NCBI GenBank assembly: GCA_000733355.1
Contig: JNVV01000014.1
Location: 493,618 to 557,617 of the forward strand
Reading direction: 5' to 3'
From: Falciphora oryzae
Taxonomy: Eukaryota; Ascomycota; Sordariomycetes; Magnaporthales; Magnaporthaceae
Length of the DNA: 64,000 bases
The translations under genes were made by a program, and so were the position numbers. Each line of letters opens with the position of its first letter. Positions within the stretch are counted from its first letter, which is position 1. Positions 20,232-32,701 of the stretch are shown in pieces. The notes beneath the pieces were generated by a model. That model saw nothing but the letters and a program-made list of their open reading frames with translations. It searched no databases and had not been told where the DNA came from.

Positions 20232-21349
20232 GGACAACAACAAGCTGCCGAGTGCGGCACACATAGTCTCTGTCTTGGCGATGTCCAGCTCGGATGCTGG
20301 GGCTCTCTTCTGCCAGCCTCTCTCGTCCTTGCGAACCGCTCTCCTTCTTTGCTTTTCCCCCGGAGTGAACCGGTGATGCCACCGAGATGTGGCTTGCAGT
20401 CACCGGGCTATTTGTTGAGTAATCTCGTCAAAGAGGGGAGTCTAGGCGACGCCCGAGTCGGGGGCAGGTGGCCGTGATGGCAGGACACGGTGTGCAACCA
20501 GTAATAGGGAAAGCAAGAACACCAAGCAGCGAGGCTTGATCGTAGGGCCGCCCCGGCCGTGTTGCCCGTATGTAAGCGGCCGGAATGGATGAGATAGTTA
20601 TCTTGGCGTCCGAGGAAGGCGCAGGTCTGGCCCAGAATGGATGAAGCCGAAGGTAGCCCTGAGAGGAAGGCAGGAGAGTGGTCAAAGTATGGCGCTGAGC
20701 CCCTTGTGGAACTTGAAAAACGCCGCTCGCGGCGTCTTTCACGATGCCAGCGGAAGCAGGCTGATCAGCCCCCGTCGACGCCTCCTCGCCCACTCACACA
20801 CACACACCTCTCGCTCTCTCTCGCTCTCCTCTCACGCCCGTCGAAAGCACCACAACTCCCGCTTTTAAACTGGTGAAAGTCTTTGCTCTTTTTTTTTTCA
20901 ACCAAGTTCTGTTGTATCCGCCCCTAGAGGAGAATGGCGGTTTCTTTTTGTTCCTTGGTTTTGCCCCTTCTTGGCCAATGGAGCCCCTCGGCGCACACCA
21001 CCACCCTTCTTACCCATTCCCACATATAAAAGTATCCATCGGACCGGCAATGGGGCTTGCTGGGGGCAACGAGCCGCCACTGTAGACCATGTTCCCGCAC
21101 GCTGGGGCGATCTGCTCGAGCGTGTCGAGCCGCGAGGCGGTTTCGCCGTTCTTGAGCCATGTCCGCAACCTGGGCCCACTCCCTCATGGTCCGGGCTTGC
21201 ATGGGCAGCCATGCTCGCGATCCTGGCATCGGAAAGTGGGAACAAGGATGTGGGAATCGGCGGGGGTGGTAGCATCGATCTTGCAGCGCAATAAGGAAAA
21301 AAAAGGGGATCGATCGTCCGGCGAGACAAAGTAACCCACCCAGGGTGCA

Positions 21350-21488
21350 NNNNNNNNNNNNNNNNNNNNNNNNNNNNNNNNNNNNNNNNNNNNNNNNNNN
21401 NNNNNNNNNNNNNNNNNNNNNNNNNNNNNNNNNNNNNNNNNNNNNNNNNNNNNNNNNNNNNNNNNNNNNNNNNNNNNNNNNNNNNNNN
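21350..21488. other. Assembly gap (139 N)
   Basis: Run of N; frames that cross it are not meaningful. Confidence 1.
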
Positions 21489-24400
21489 ACTGGGATCAGG
21501 GATCGCACAGGTGGTTCCAAAAGCTTGGAATAGCTTCCTGGGAGCATGGGGTGGGGAGGTGTTGCCTTGTGAGCGCCCACTGGCACCCTCCTATTCTTGT
21601 CTGCGGCACGGAAACATGTTGTTTTGCCGTGCTCTAGGGAGTACATAGTGGACATGCAATAATAATCTTAGCGTTGAAGAAGGTGGAGATACATGGCGAT
21701 GAAGGCTAGTGGTAGTGCTGGTAGTCTACCTAGTGAGCAATGAGGCTGAAGCACTGTGGCCAATCGGAGGAGAAGGCGGCTGTTAGGTTGGCTAGCACAG
21801 TCGAGCGCGATGCACCTACCTGCCTACCTACGTCGGCATGTACCAGGTTAGGTAGTCGCAGGAACATGCAGACGATGGGGGGCCATTAGAAAGAGAAGCC
21901 GGTGTGGTCCGACCAATGCCCAAAACAAAGGCAGGCCTGGCCGTTTGCGGACTGGCGTTGCTGTGGCTTGCCCTCTCGAGCCTTGCCGTGATGGCACGCA
22001 AGTGACCCAACCCTCCCATCCAACAATGACGGCGCGGTGGCGCTCTTCTTGGCAGGCTGTTCAGTAATCGAAAAAAAAAAAGGCCGGACAGACAAGGATC
22101 AAGGCCTGGCGCGAGGAGCAGCCCGGTACATGGCGGACGCAGAAATCAGTGACGCGAGGACAGCATTCGGAAACCTCCCGCATGGGGAAGCGTAGCGGAA
22201 TCCCATAGTCCCAAAGTAGGAAGGATAGCGCGAGTGGGCGATCAGCGCTCCGGTCTGGCGATCTTGGATCTGCCGGCTTCCCTGACATCCGACCTTCGTC
22301 GAGTCGTTTGCCAGCACGCCCAAGAACCCAGGACTTCAGTAACGTGTAACCAAGCCACCCTCCACCAGCAACGCCCTCTCCATTCCATTGGGAACCGACA
22401 GCCTGGTTTGCACAGCTTTGCTCTTCGGACGTCACCTGCCATGATGGGACGGGCATGGGACGCTTACGCAACATCATCACCCATCCGCCGCGGAGATAAT
22501 AACCAACAAGACGCCAATCCCCTTCCGTCTCCCTGTCAGTCCTCTTTCGGTGCGTCCACCAGGTCTCCTGTGTGACGTTTGTTCACCCCAAAACCTTGCC
22601 CGCCCTCCCCTTAATCGTGTGATGGGACAGGCACTCCAAACCGCATGCGCGCAGCTGCATGCAGATCAAAACGGAACCGGGGAGGAAGGGCGGAATGCAA
22701 AGCGAGAAAAAGCAAAGACGGAGGCGGGTGGATGCCCCATCAGGGTAGGTACACAATCCCCAGGAGGTTGGTCGCCAGACGGAAAAAATAATACGAGGAC
22801 GGGCGATCGCGACTCTTGTTTTCAGTTACCTTGGTCTTTTTTATTGATCCCCAACGGCCGGGTCTGAAAAGCTCCGGCCGATAGGTCCAATAGGCTGCAA
22901 AACAGCGCCTGAATGGGAGTCGAGGCTGCACGCCAATGGCGGGTGCCACCAAACGCTAAAAACAATCCGACCAACCACTCTGGCGGGTTTGGACCCTGAA
23001 GATTTCATGAAGACAGCCTCGGCTCCGAAAGAAGGACAAAACAAGGAGGCAAAAGAAGAAGAAACGGGCTAAGAGAAAGCACGGTTGGTTACCAGCTTCG
23101 CCCCATCGTCAGCACGATGACTGCCTGAATCTGAACATGCCCTCATCAGTCCCCTCCTCCACCCTGGGGCCCGATCTCGAGACCATCACTGGGTTCGCAG
23201 CGATCACAGGGATCTTGCGGTTGTGTTTGGCCGCGCGAACTGATGGTCGTGCGGTGCTAAGAATAGAGGGTGTCCAGCACCCCCCTGGCCCCGGTCTTGA
23301 TGTGACGTCGTGTGGGCCATGGAAGCAGCCGGGGGAAAAACCAACCTGGTAAATCAGCGAAAATGAACGCATAGAGGGCAACGCCATTAGTTAGGTATCG
23401 TACGATGGTAGTGATAACAGGTTTTTTTTTTTTTTTCTTTCTCTTAGTGCCACTCCTCCAAGGAGCACTGCCTCCGATCGTGGACCCTGGCCGTCGAGTC
23501 CCAGGCGATCGGGATGTGAGGCATCATCAGTCTAATCTCACACGCGTCCCCAACCCTTGGCGCGCCCCGTCCCTCTCGCTCTGTCCAGATGGTTGGACGA
23601 GCACAGCCGAACGTTTCCGCCACGGAACCCATTCCGCCTTTGTCCGCTATCGACCCCCGGAATGTGCAGGGCCTGCCCTCAACCTTGCTAGTTCGTCGTT
23701 ATCCCGAGCCACCCCTGGTAAAAATGGGCACTGGGCTCAGAGCATCATCATCTCTCGCCGTCTCCTGGCGCGGTGCCTCTGTTCGCGAGGCCGGCATCGA
23801 CAGGCTGACGGCCATTGTTACGCGGCTTCTGCTCCTGCCCGCCGCCACGGTTCATTTGTCAAACCAGGCGGCCGCGCGCCTTCAACCATCTCCCCACCCT
23901 GAGGCGCCGAGCTGAAGTGAAACCTGCTGGCCAGCAAAGCAGCCCAGCAGAGGGCAAAACCTCGGCACGAATGGACCGCTCCGTCGCCCCGATTCCCAGC
24001 ATCCGCATCGGCTTGGCAGGCTTATACGGTGTGAGCCGGGAATGGATGGTTGGTGCGGAAATCTTGTGCGCAGAAGCGCGCGCCCGCGCCCGAGACAGCA
24101 GCCTCCACGCCCGTTCATGCTCCCTGGATGTCCCGCGGCTCCCTCGTGGAAGCAAACACCGCAGTTCTCGCGCCTCAAATCCCGAACAAGGCTGCAAGGC
24201 TGCGAGCTACCATGACGCGATTGGCGGTTCTGCCTGCCGGACCGCATGCGCCGCGGTCCCTATAACCTGGTTTTCCTCTTCTCCAGCGCCACACTGCCTC
24301 CAGAATAGGCTTACGCGGGCCCTTCAGGTCGCACGGCATGGACGCCCACCCCGCTTCCTTCCAGGGACTCGCTCACCGGCCAACAACGGACCGCATATCG

Positions 24401-26510
24401 GTCTGCGTCGGGGCTGGAGGAGTGCTCCTGAGCCAGAGCTCTACCAGAGGTATCGGCTACCGTGGGGTACACCACTAGCGCCATACACGCCCAGTCACCG
24501 TGGTCGTGGATCAAGGCACACACGGCGCACACGTACGAGGTAATCATCTCCCAAGATACCTACCCAGCGCCGTCCAGCTCGCCTGCCCACCGGATCTCAA
24601 CCCAGCCCGCGCCATCTCGCCAGATGGCCCGTCAAGCCAGAATTGTTTCTACTACAACCCCCCTTTGTTCCGCGGCTTGCTGGTCCAACACAACAGGAGT
24701 ACGCCAAACGCTTCAGCCGCAAACCACAGGTTTCAAAGCTCCGATAGCGTGCCGCAGCCCTGGAAACCCCAAGCATAGCGAACGCGCCAGTGCTCTTTCC
24801 TTTCAGGGGCCCCTCCTTGCTGTGCCACCCTACCCTAAGTGTCAACGAAACAAAGCATGATTTTCCTCGCACGCCAGGTCTCGATTCCCATTACCCAGTT
24901 CCATGGAACTGGAATTTTTTTGCCCATGTTGGGATGATCGGTAGCGCCGCCCATCATCTTTTTTCGGTTGGGATGTACCGTCATACCGTCTTCCGAAGCC
25001 AACCGGCCAGGGGCCTTTACCCCCAAATGCGCAAACCAGTTCCTGAGGACGACCATGCCCCTTTCTTCCTATCACCTCGAGTGCCGTTCGACCTCATAAT
25101 TACATCAGACCCTCGACCCTCGACCAACCACCTATTTTTGACAAGGATAAATTCAAGGAACCTCTTCCTATTGGGGCACGCGAGCCCTGACGGCGTTCGA
25201 GGGGACACCCACATTCCACCAGTTCTATTCTCTAGCTGCTGCAAGTCTACAGGGAAAGCCCTGCTTGAATATGCCAGCCGAGCTCTTGGGCTCACAATCT
25301 TTGGTCCCGTATTGGCAACCGAAGGACTGAGAACAGCGGAGGATGTGTGCCCGAGTTAGCTCCTGATCTCGACTGGCTCCTTCTGTGCTACCACGGCTCG
25401 CCTAGTTTCAACTCCCGCCCCAATGAAGACGTCCAGCAGCCATCCACTTTCCAAGCATGGCCGTGATTTAAATTAGCATGCATGCATGTTCGTGACGAGG
25501 AGAAGAAGCAAGGTCGAGCGGCCTCGAAATTCCTGATGGAAACAACGGAATCAGAATGAGCCTGCATACATGTGGTGTTACTGTCTGCCATGTCCTCGCA
25601 GGCTTTACTCAACGAAAGGTCTCGCCCCGCCTTTGGTTCCTACCTGGAAATGTATTCCTTGGTGACAACTTTGATAAGGAGGAAAAGAATTATGAAAGGT
25701 TTGAAAAGCAGAAAAGGAGCACATGCAGCCTAAAAGGGTAGAGGGTCGCTGCGGCTCGCCATTTTGCAGGAACCACACCGCATCAGCCCGAGCTCGGATC
25801 TCGAGTTTCTTTGACCGGGGCCGTGTGCCGTCCCCTCTGCAGCCTGCCTCGGCGAGACCTCCCCACTGTTCATCAGGGCACGCAAAGGGGGTTGTACCGC
25901 ATGCCCAACAAGATGCGAGTCTCCACACACGCTTCGGTGCAGTCGTCGGCTTACATGCAATAGGGAAACTCTGTGGAGCACGTCTATCATCTGCAGAGCT
26001 GCAGGAGGCCGGCGGCCAATGACCAGATAGAATTGCTGTCTTGGCGTTCTGCTGTGATGCCCTTACTTCTATAGGCAATCATCGCGACGGGATCCTACCC
26101 GGGACCTGGCACATGCCCGAACGCCCAATGGCCGGCCTCTTGATACTAGAGAGCGGACGAGTGGTGGGAATAATCCCCCGATATCAAACGTGTTTGTCTC
26201 TCTCTCTCTTTTTTTTCTTTTTTTCTTTTCCCCTGCCTTCTTTCTCACAGGAAAAGGTCCCACCGTTCGAATGTCTAGATTGCAGACTTGCCCGATCAAC
26301 CTATTGGTAAATAAACAGGGATCAATTATGACAAGCAAAGAAAAAATAAGGATCAGTCAAAAAAACCGAAGGCGAACAGAGAGCTTGATGAGCGATGTTG
26401 TCTGGAGTGGAGACTGGCCCAAAAAGGGATGACGAGTGGGGATTCGGGGTTTGGAAATACTGCAGTGGCGGGCATATAATGTTACCAATCAGCCTCGAAA
26501 AATGAAGCAA

Positions 26511-26601
26511 GCGGGCTTAGCTCAGTTGGGAGAGCGTCAGACTGAAGTTACACTTCAGACACCTTATCTGAAGGTCGTGTGTTCGATCCACACAGACCGC
26601 A
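26511..26601 (+). tRNA. tRNA-Phe (GAA) with 18-bp intron
   Basis: Cloverleaf: acceptor GCGGGCT/AGACCGC, D-arm TAGCTCAGTTGGGAGAGC, anticodon stem TCAGA/TCTGA with loop CTGAAGA, T-arm GTGTG-TTCGATC-CACAC, discriminator A. The anticodon is GAA. An 18-bp intron lies between positions 37 and 38, the standard eukaryotic site, and contains CTTCAG, which can pair with the CTGAAG of the anticodon loop. One acceptor pair (5:68) is G-A. Pol III signals: a CATATAAT element about 35 bp upstream and T-runs at 26604-26617. Confidence 0.95.
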
Positions 26602-27963
26602 TTCTTTTGACTTTTTGCTCGTTGCTGCTCAGGTTCCCTCCCGCCTACCACGCCGACGACATCTTGCACCACCACAACACCTTTTGTGATTTCCTCGCCT
26701 GCTACCCTTTTGGATCTGTGACCTCATTCGGCTACCTAGTGCTGAGCCGTCAGCAGCTGGTGGCGCCGGTCGATTTGCACCAACGCTACAGCCGGGACAA
26801 GGATCGAGCGAACCGTGCTGATGAGAACAATCGAGACATCCTCCTATACTGCTTGAGGTCATCAACAGCTCACGATGGCCTCTGCCTGCAATGACGCACG
26901 ACTCGCTGTTCCCTGCAAGATGGCCAGCCAGCCAGGCAAGATCTCCGGCCTCTGCCAGTCTCGTCGAGATCACAGGTGGGACGTCGTGCATTCACGGAAC
27001 CAGCGTGCGAGCGTGGCGCAGGGGGTGGAAGCGCCGCATGCCCGGTTGATCGGCGCGCTTTTTCTTGCCTGATCGCGGGCGCTCGGTGACGCTAAGGCGG
27101 GCCAGGGGGCTGGCTGGCTTGTGAAGCGAGTGAACGCATGGCTTCTAACCCCGTTATCGTGACAACGAGTGGCCATCGATCGACGGCGTCTGACAAAAAT
27201 ACAGGCTGCGCCCCTGGGCAACTCAACAATCTGTCAAAAACCTCTCGCGTGAGGGCTGCGGCGCTTGGGAGGCCAGCCGGAACTGCTCGATTGGCTGTGG
27301 GCGCTTCCGGGGAGGGCGCTTCGGGCTTGAGCCAAGGCCCCTTGCAGGCGGGGACCACGTGCGCTGCCAGGAACAGGAAACGGCACGCAGCGGCTTTCCC
27401 ACTGGCACGAACAGCTGGCCGACGCGGAGTCGCCCATTCATCAGGAACATGAAACGGCCCTCTGCGCTTCCATGAAACAGACGACGACGCCGGCCAGTCA
27501 ACTGGCTTTGCTGCCCGATTTAGATGGCGACGCTGCGGTGCAGGTTGCCATGATTCGCAGTGACACACTGAGAGTTTCTGCCAAGCGCAATCTGCTGGCG
27601 GCCGAAATGCCCATTGAAAATGCCCCCGGCTGGGACCCCTGCTGGTCTGCGGTGTCGCCGCCAATGCCCTCAACATTTCGCCTCCTGGAATTTGCCTTTG
27701 TTTGCGGGTTATTCACGATCGCAACCTTCCCTTTTTTGCTCCGTTGTCTCTGTTCCATCTTCTTTGTCTTGTCTTTTCCGCCGTCTGCCCTCCGCAAAAG
27801 TCTGTGCTTTCTTTTCTCCGCGACACCATGCGCAGTTGCGCCATCTGCTGAGCCGAGCCCGAGACACGAACCACACCACCAACCATTGCCACCACCACCC
27901 AGAGTCCGATCATAGACCACGTTACCGCTACACGAGACACAAGACCAGTACGCCTCCGTAATC
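26602..27963. other. Spacer between tRNA-Phe and the 750-aa protein gene
   Basis: No gene supported. The last ~250 bases are C/T-rich then C/A-rich, as expected for a leader. Confidence 0.5.
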
Positions 27964-30216
27964 ATGAGCAACAGCTTCGCAATGCTCCGAGCCAGCCGGA
28001 GCGAGGCCAGCCTGCGGCGCAAGCCAACAGCCCCCACACAAGAGCCCGCAGTGCCAAGCATCCCCAAGTTCCTCAGCTCCAAGCCGCCGACACCATCACA
28101 GCAGCATCCTGCCTACGCCAACGCCGGCATTGGCTTAGGCATCCGCACCGATGTGCGCCCCGTCCGCGGGCCCGAAGACCTCTTCCAAGACGACTCCGCC
28201 TCCTCCGTCTACGCCGACGCCGACACCTGGAACGACGAACACGCGAACCGCCTGGTCCCAAAGGCCATCCCGCCGCTGCCTTTGCGCCTCCCCGGCCAGC
28301 ACGCCCTCGCCAATGGCGCCAATGCCCCTTCGCCGCCGCTTCCCCAGGGCACCGTTCAGCGCCAGGTCGAGGTGCACACCCAGGAGCACGCACACCACCT
28401 GCAGATGCGCGCGCGCACCTTCACGCCCGTCGAGGTCCCGGACCTGACTAGGCCGGCCACCGCCTCAGGCACCCCCGTGTCGCTCAGCCCTGCCACGCCC
28501 ACCAGCACCGACGGTGCTTTCCCGCCTACCACCGCCGGCGCCGCGGACCCCGCGGCCCCGCCCAAGAAGAACTTCTTCAAGAAGGCCGCTGACGATGCGG
28601 CCCTGTTCGCGGGCGGGCTGCTCCCGCACCCCGTCGAGTCGACACGACACTACAGCATAATGCGCCACTCGTCCGCCATCGTCATGTACCAGGGGCCCGA
28701 GACGTCGGTGTCCATCTCCGTCTTCTCGGACCAGCCGCTCCCGGCCGACCGCACGCTCTGGCTGCAGCAGCGCGGCTTCACGGGCGACAAGGGCATGCGC
28801 CTCAAGTCGCTCGTCGGCGCCACGGGCTCCTGGATCAACGTCACGCCCGCCCAGCGCGCGGGGCCCGAGGCCGTCCCCGAGGGCGACGAGCGGGCCTTCC
28901 AGCGCGACGTGACAAAGTGGCTCAAGAAGGCGGCCAAGGCGGGCGGCAAGGTCGGGAAGCACGCCTGGCGCGAAACGCACGTGGTCCGCATCCCCGCCGC
29001 GGCCGAGGACGGGTACTTTCGCATCATCCTGTGCTCCAACGCCAACTCGGAGCGCGAGTACGACAGCAACGGCTACGGCCACTACAGCAACGAGTACGAG
29101 GACGACCACGCCGCGGGCGCGCAGTACTACAAGAAGAAGGTGCTCTGCTCCAGCCCCGTGTTCCGGGTGGCCAGCGCCAGCACCGACGTCAGCATCCTGC
29201 GCGGCGCCAGCGTCAGCACCATGCCGCTCGAGGTGGGCATCAAGGTCGCCAGCACGGTCGGCGTCGTCTACGTGAGCAAGTACACCAAGCCCGTGACCAT
29301 GGCGGCCGGCGCGGCGCAGGGCACCGTGGTGAAAAAGGCCACGACCATGGTCGAGAGCAAGGTCAAGCACTCGGCCGCCATCGCCAAGGCCGGCAAGATG
29401 GCGTACCACCACTCGGGCGTGCAGGGCGAGCTCGAGGGCGCCAACGCGCGCTACCGCGCCGAGGGCCACGCGGCGGGCCGGTACGACGCGCTCGGCGCCG
29501 GCGGAAGCCAGGTGTTTGGCGAGAACACGGTGGGCGCCGACGACGGGCCCGAGGCGCCGTTCCCGCTCAAGTTCGCGGGCAAGGTCGTGCGCGGGTCCGC
29601 GGCCAGCCTGACCAACGGCGCCGGCATCCCGACGGCCAACCTGGACGACGTGCCCGAGGAGGTCCGGCAGCGGCTCCGCGGCATCTACTTCGGCTGGGCG
29701 TGCGTGTCCGCGTCGGGCGGGTCGCGCAAGAAGCCGCTCGACGAGCGCGTCGACTACGACTGGCACCCGGCCATCATCACGGCGGGCCCCGCGGCGGCGG
29801 GGCGCAACGGGCAGGTGTCCGTGGCGGCCCGGTCGTCGGTGGCGGTGCACCTGCTGCAGGACCTGGCGGGCGCCGAGTTCTTCGACGTGCGGCTCAAGGT
29901 GATCCTGATGGGCTACCTGCGTCCCCGGCTGGCGCGCGATACCCCTCCCGCAAAGCAGCAGCAGCACCTGGCTGTGGACGCGTCCCTGGCGCGGGCCAGC
30001 CTGGCGCGCGAGTGCTGGCAGCCAGACGTGGTGCGCGACTTCATCCGCGAGCAGAAGAACGCGCGCACCTTCTCAGACCGCCTGCTGGGCGCGCGCGACA
30101 AGGCCCAGATGCAGATGGACCGCGTTCCCTTGCACCTGCTCGGCGTCCGCACCGAGGCCTCGGGCCTGATGGACCGCGCGCACGGGAATGGGGGCTACTG
30201 GATCCCCAGGGGCTGA
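27964..30216 (+). CDS. Conserved fungal protein of unknown function (750 aa)
   Basis: Intronless frame. The N-terminal ~200 residues are Pro/Ala/Thr-rich and disordered. A conserved core follows: KKNFFKKAADDAALFAGGLL, then HPVESTRHYSIMRHSS, SISVFSDQPLPADRTLWLQQ, a WLKKAAK stretch, ETHVVRIPAAAEDGYFRIIL and KKKVLCSSPVFRVASASTD. The C-terminal third includes IYFGWACVSASGG and VDYDWHPAIITAG. From memory this resembles a family often labelled 'LipA and NB-ARC domain protein' in fungal annotations. I see neither a lipoate-synthase nor an NB-ARC motif, so that name should not be taken as function. Confidence 0.85.
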   Translation: MSNSFAMLRASRSEASLRRKPTAPTQEPAVPSIPKFLSSKPPTPSQQHPAYANAGIGLGIRTDVRPVRGPEDLFQDDSASSVYADADTWNDEHANRLVPKAIPPLPLRLPGQHALANGANAPSPPLPQGTVQRQVEVHTQEHAHHLQMRARTFTPVEVPDLTRPATASGTPVSLSPATPTSTDGAFPPTTAGAADPAAPPKKNFFKKAADDAALFAGGLLPHPVESTRHYSIMRHSSAIVMYQGPETSVSISVFSDQPLPADRTLWLQQRGFTGDKGMRLKSLVGATGSWINVTPAQRAGPEAVPEGDERAFQRDVTKWLKKAAKAGGKVGKHAWRETHVVRIPAAAEDGYFRIILCSNANSEREYDSNGYGHYSNEYEDDHAAGAQYYKKKVLCSSPVFRVASASTDVSILRGASVSTMPLEVGIKVASTVGVVYVSKYTKPVTMAAGAAQGTVVKKATTMVESKVKHSAAIAKAGKMAYHHSGVQGELEGANARYRAEGHAAGRYDALGAGGSQVFGENTVGADDGPEAPFPLKFAGKVVRGSAASLTNGAGIPTANLDDVPEEVRQRLRGIYFGWACVSASGGSRKKPLDERVDYDWHPAIITAGPAAAGRNGQVSVAARSSVAVHLLQDLAGAEFFDVRLKVILMGYLRPRLARDTPPAKQQQHLAVDASLARASLARECWQPDVVRDFIREQKNARTFSDRLLGARDKAQMQMDRVPLHLLGVRTEASGLMDRAHGNGGYWIPRG

Positions 30217-30983
30217 TGTGGGCGTTGTGGCCTGCTTTCTTGTTTGCCACGAAGTTGCGTTTCTTTTTTTTTTCCTTTTTTTTTTTTTTTAGTTTCTTCC
30301 ACTGCTTCGACATGGGGAACAAGCCCACGGGTTGATTAGCCTGGCTGGTCCTCGCATCTGTTTTGTTCTGTGTATGTTTTTGTCTTCAACGCTGGTGCGT
30401 AATGTTTGGGTTACGGCATTTAATATGGGCATTATGATGATGAGCGTGGGGGTTTTGTTGGTTTGTTTTACGCATAGTTATCGGAGTTTAGCATTTACGG
30501 TTGTATATTCCTCGGCGAGTAATATACTGAAAGCATCTTGACGATCCTTTCGCCTTGTCTTTCTGACCGCATCAACACGCCAACTCAGCCTGCTCGGGCA
30601 CTTGACTCCCCGTAATCGAGTTCCGCAGCACCACAGGCGGAGCTCCGCCGTGCTCGGCTGGCGGCAGGCTGGCGGGCTGGTCCACAGCAGCACAGCAATG
30701 ATGCCGGCCGCCGCAGCAGGGGTCTGCGGGGGCTTGGATGTCGGTGCGGGGCACGTCAACTGGCGGCGCGGTCTCGTCCATGTTTCTTTCTTCCAGTCCC
30801 TGTGGTGTGAGACCAGCAGGACCCCGAGTTGGTATAAAGTGATATTTGCCCACCTGGGTTTCACTGCCTTTTCTTCTTCTTCTACCCCCAGACTACATCT
30901 TTCGATCCCTCCTCCCTTACGCAGCCCTCCTCCACTCAAGACATCCTAGCCCCGCGCCCTAACGCGCGGCCGACGAGCCCAAG
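30217..30983. other. Spacer between the 750-aa gene and twinfilin
   Basis: No gene seen. T-runs at 30261-30290 fit a 3' end; the C/T-rich stretch from 30870 fits the twinfilin leader. Confidence 0.6.
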
Positions 30984-32188
30984 ATGCAGTCGGGAATCTC
31001 TGGCAAGTTCCCTCTCGTCGGGCATCGAGACCCAGCAGCCATGTTCCTGCTAACGGAAGCACCCGTATCCAGCCTCCGAGGAGCTCAAGACGCAGTTCAC
31101 CGAGCTCCTCTCCACGCCCTCCCACTTTGCCCTGATGGTCACCATCGACAGCGAGACCATCAAGCCGACCGGGTTCCTGACCGGCCCCAGCGGCAGCGAC
31201 GCCGCCGCCGACGCCGCCACCTTCGAGGCCAACCTCGACCGCCTCCTGCAGCCGCGCCTTCTGCCCAACCAGGCCGCGTACGTCCTCCTCCGCCGCAGCC
31301 CCGCCTCGGGCCCGGGCCCCGTCCTGGTGGCCGTGACGTACATCCCGGACGCCGCGCCGGTGCGGCAGAAGATGCTGTTCGCGTCGACGCGCCTGACGCT
31401 GAGCCGCGAGCTGGGCACCGAGCACTTCCGCGAGTCCATCTTTGCCAACTCGGCCGACGAGCTGAGCCCCCAGGGGTTCAGGCGCCACGACGCACACGGC
31501 GAGATGGCCGCGCCGCTGACCGAGGAGGAGCGCACGCTCGGCGAGGTCCGCCGCGCCGAGCAGGAGGCCGGCGCCGGCACGGGGGTGCGCGAGATCCACC
31601 TCAGCAAGAACATGGCCATGCCCATCTCGCAGGACGCGCTAGCCGCCCTGAAGGAGCTGGCCGCTTCCGAGGGCGGAGGCGGCGGCAAGGTGCTGGTTAT
31701 GCTGGTAGGTTTTACGTTCCCTTTCTGGCTACCTATGTGTCTTGGCCTGACGGTGACTAACACTAAAACCCAACCTTCCTCGACAGAAAATCAACCCCGA
31801 AACCGAAACGGTCGAGCTCGTCCCCTCGTCAGCCTCGCCTTCGTCCATCGCCGAGCTGTCGGGCTCCATATCCGCGACGGAGCCGCGCTTCACCTTCTAC
31901 CGGTACTCCCACACCCACGCGGGCGTGCAGTCGGACCCGGTCTTGTTCTTCTACACGTGCCCGGCCAGCCCGGACGGCGCCCGGGTGTCCATCAAGTTCC
32001 GCATGATGTACCCGCTCATGAAGCGCGCCGTGCTGGCGGCCGCCGAGCAGGAGTGCAAGCTGGTCCCGGAGAAGCGCTTCGAGGTCGAGGAGCCCGCCGA
32101 GATCACAGAGGCCATGGTCCTGGCCGACCTGCACCCCATGGTCGAGGAGAAGAAGGCCTTTAGCCGGCCCAAGAGGCCTGGCCGGTAA
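30984..32188 (+). CDS. twf1: Twinfilin (actin monomer-binding, two ADF-H domains)
   Basis: Actin-sequestering protein of the cytoskeleton. Exons 30984-31002, 31073-31704 and 31787-32188 give 350 aa, the family length. The start reads MQSGIS/ASEELKTQF, as in other twinfilins. The first ADF-H domain covers about residues 5-140 and the second about 175-320, with FTFYRYSHTHAG and DPVLFFYTCPASP near its middle. The tail is basic (FSRPKRPGR). Intron 1 (31003-31072) begins with GCAAGT instead of GT and has a CTAAC branch site; family continuity across it makes a GC-AG intron the best reading. Confidence 0.93.
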
Positions 32189-32701
32189 AGGGGGCGCGGC
32201 TTGTGGACGTGGGGTCTTGGTGTTGCGACGACCTGCCTTTTTTTCTGTTCTCGATCCTGTTTGCATCTACAACGACGATCCGACGCAGCATTACGAGGTA
32301 TAGATTAGGGCTTTTTACAAGAAGAAAGCAGCTAGGCAAACAGGTGCCGGCTGGGCGCGTTAGACAGCCAGCAGCTCCGCAAGAGAATCAGCATTGATTA
32401 CCAACCCATAGTTCACGCAGCCCAGACAAGAACTTGTAATGCATTAGGTTTCCACCGGCTATGCAAGTCAGCAGTGCATTTGCCCTAGTACATGTTCGAA
32501 ACAAAAAATGACCAGATCTTCTCAGAATCCCCATCCCTTCTTCTACCCAACCAGCTCTAGATGCTAACCTCCCCGCTGTCAACACAGGAAAGACGGTGTC
32601 ACCGCTCTACCATCCCACTCCGCGCTACGACAGGCTCAACGTTACTCTTATTCTTCCCCTTCCCCTGACCTCTTCACAGTCCTGCGCCGGAACAAGGACC
32701 T
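32189..32701. other. Convergent 3' region of twf1 and acuL
   Basis: No gene seen; 3' untranslated sequence of two convergent genes. Confidence 0.6.

Larger units (their letters stand above)
19965..26510. other. Gene-poor region with assembly gap
   Basis: About 6.5 kb with no supportable gene. Frames up to about 240 aa occur (for example 23815-24543), but they are proline/arginine/serine-rich, overlap frames on the other strand and show no family signature. The DNA is not markedly A/T-rich, so it does not look like heavily RIP-mutated transposon. C/T-rich stretches occur at 20800-20830 and 26190-26230. Confidence 0.5.

Noticed and set aside
20924..21655. Frames crossing the N run
   Set aside because: Unknown bases make them meaningless.
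23815..24543. 242-aa plus-strand frame in the gene-poor region
   Set aside because: Low-complexity, overlapped by several other frames, no motif or clear promoter and leader.
27007..27050. Segment resembling the D-arm of initiator tRNA-Met (TGGCGCAG...GGAAGCGC)
   Set aside because: Extra bases break the D-loop and no anticodon or T-arm follows, so it is not a tRNA gene.
28465..29967. 500-aa minus-strand frame opposite the 750-aa protein gene
   Set aside because: Antisense shadow, Arg/His/Ala/Gly/Val-rich with no conserved motif.
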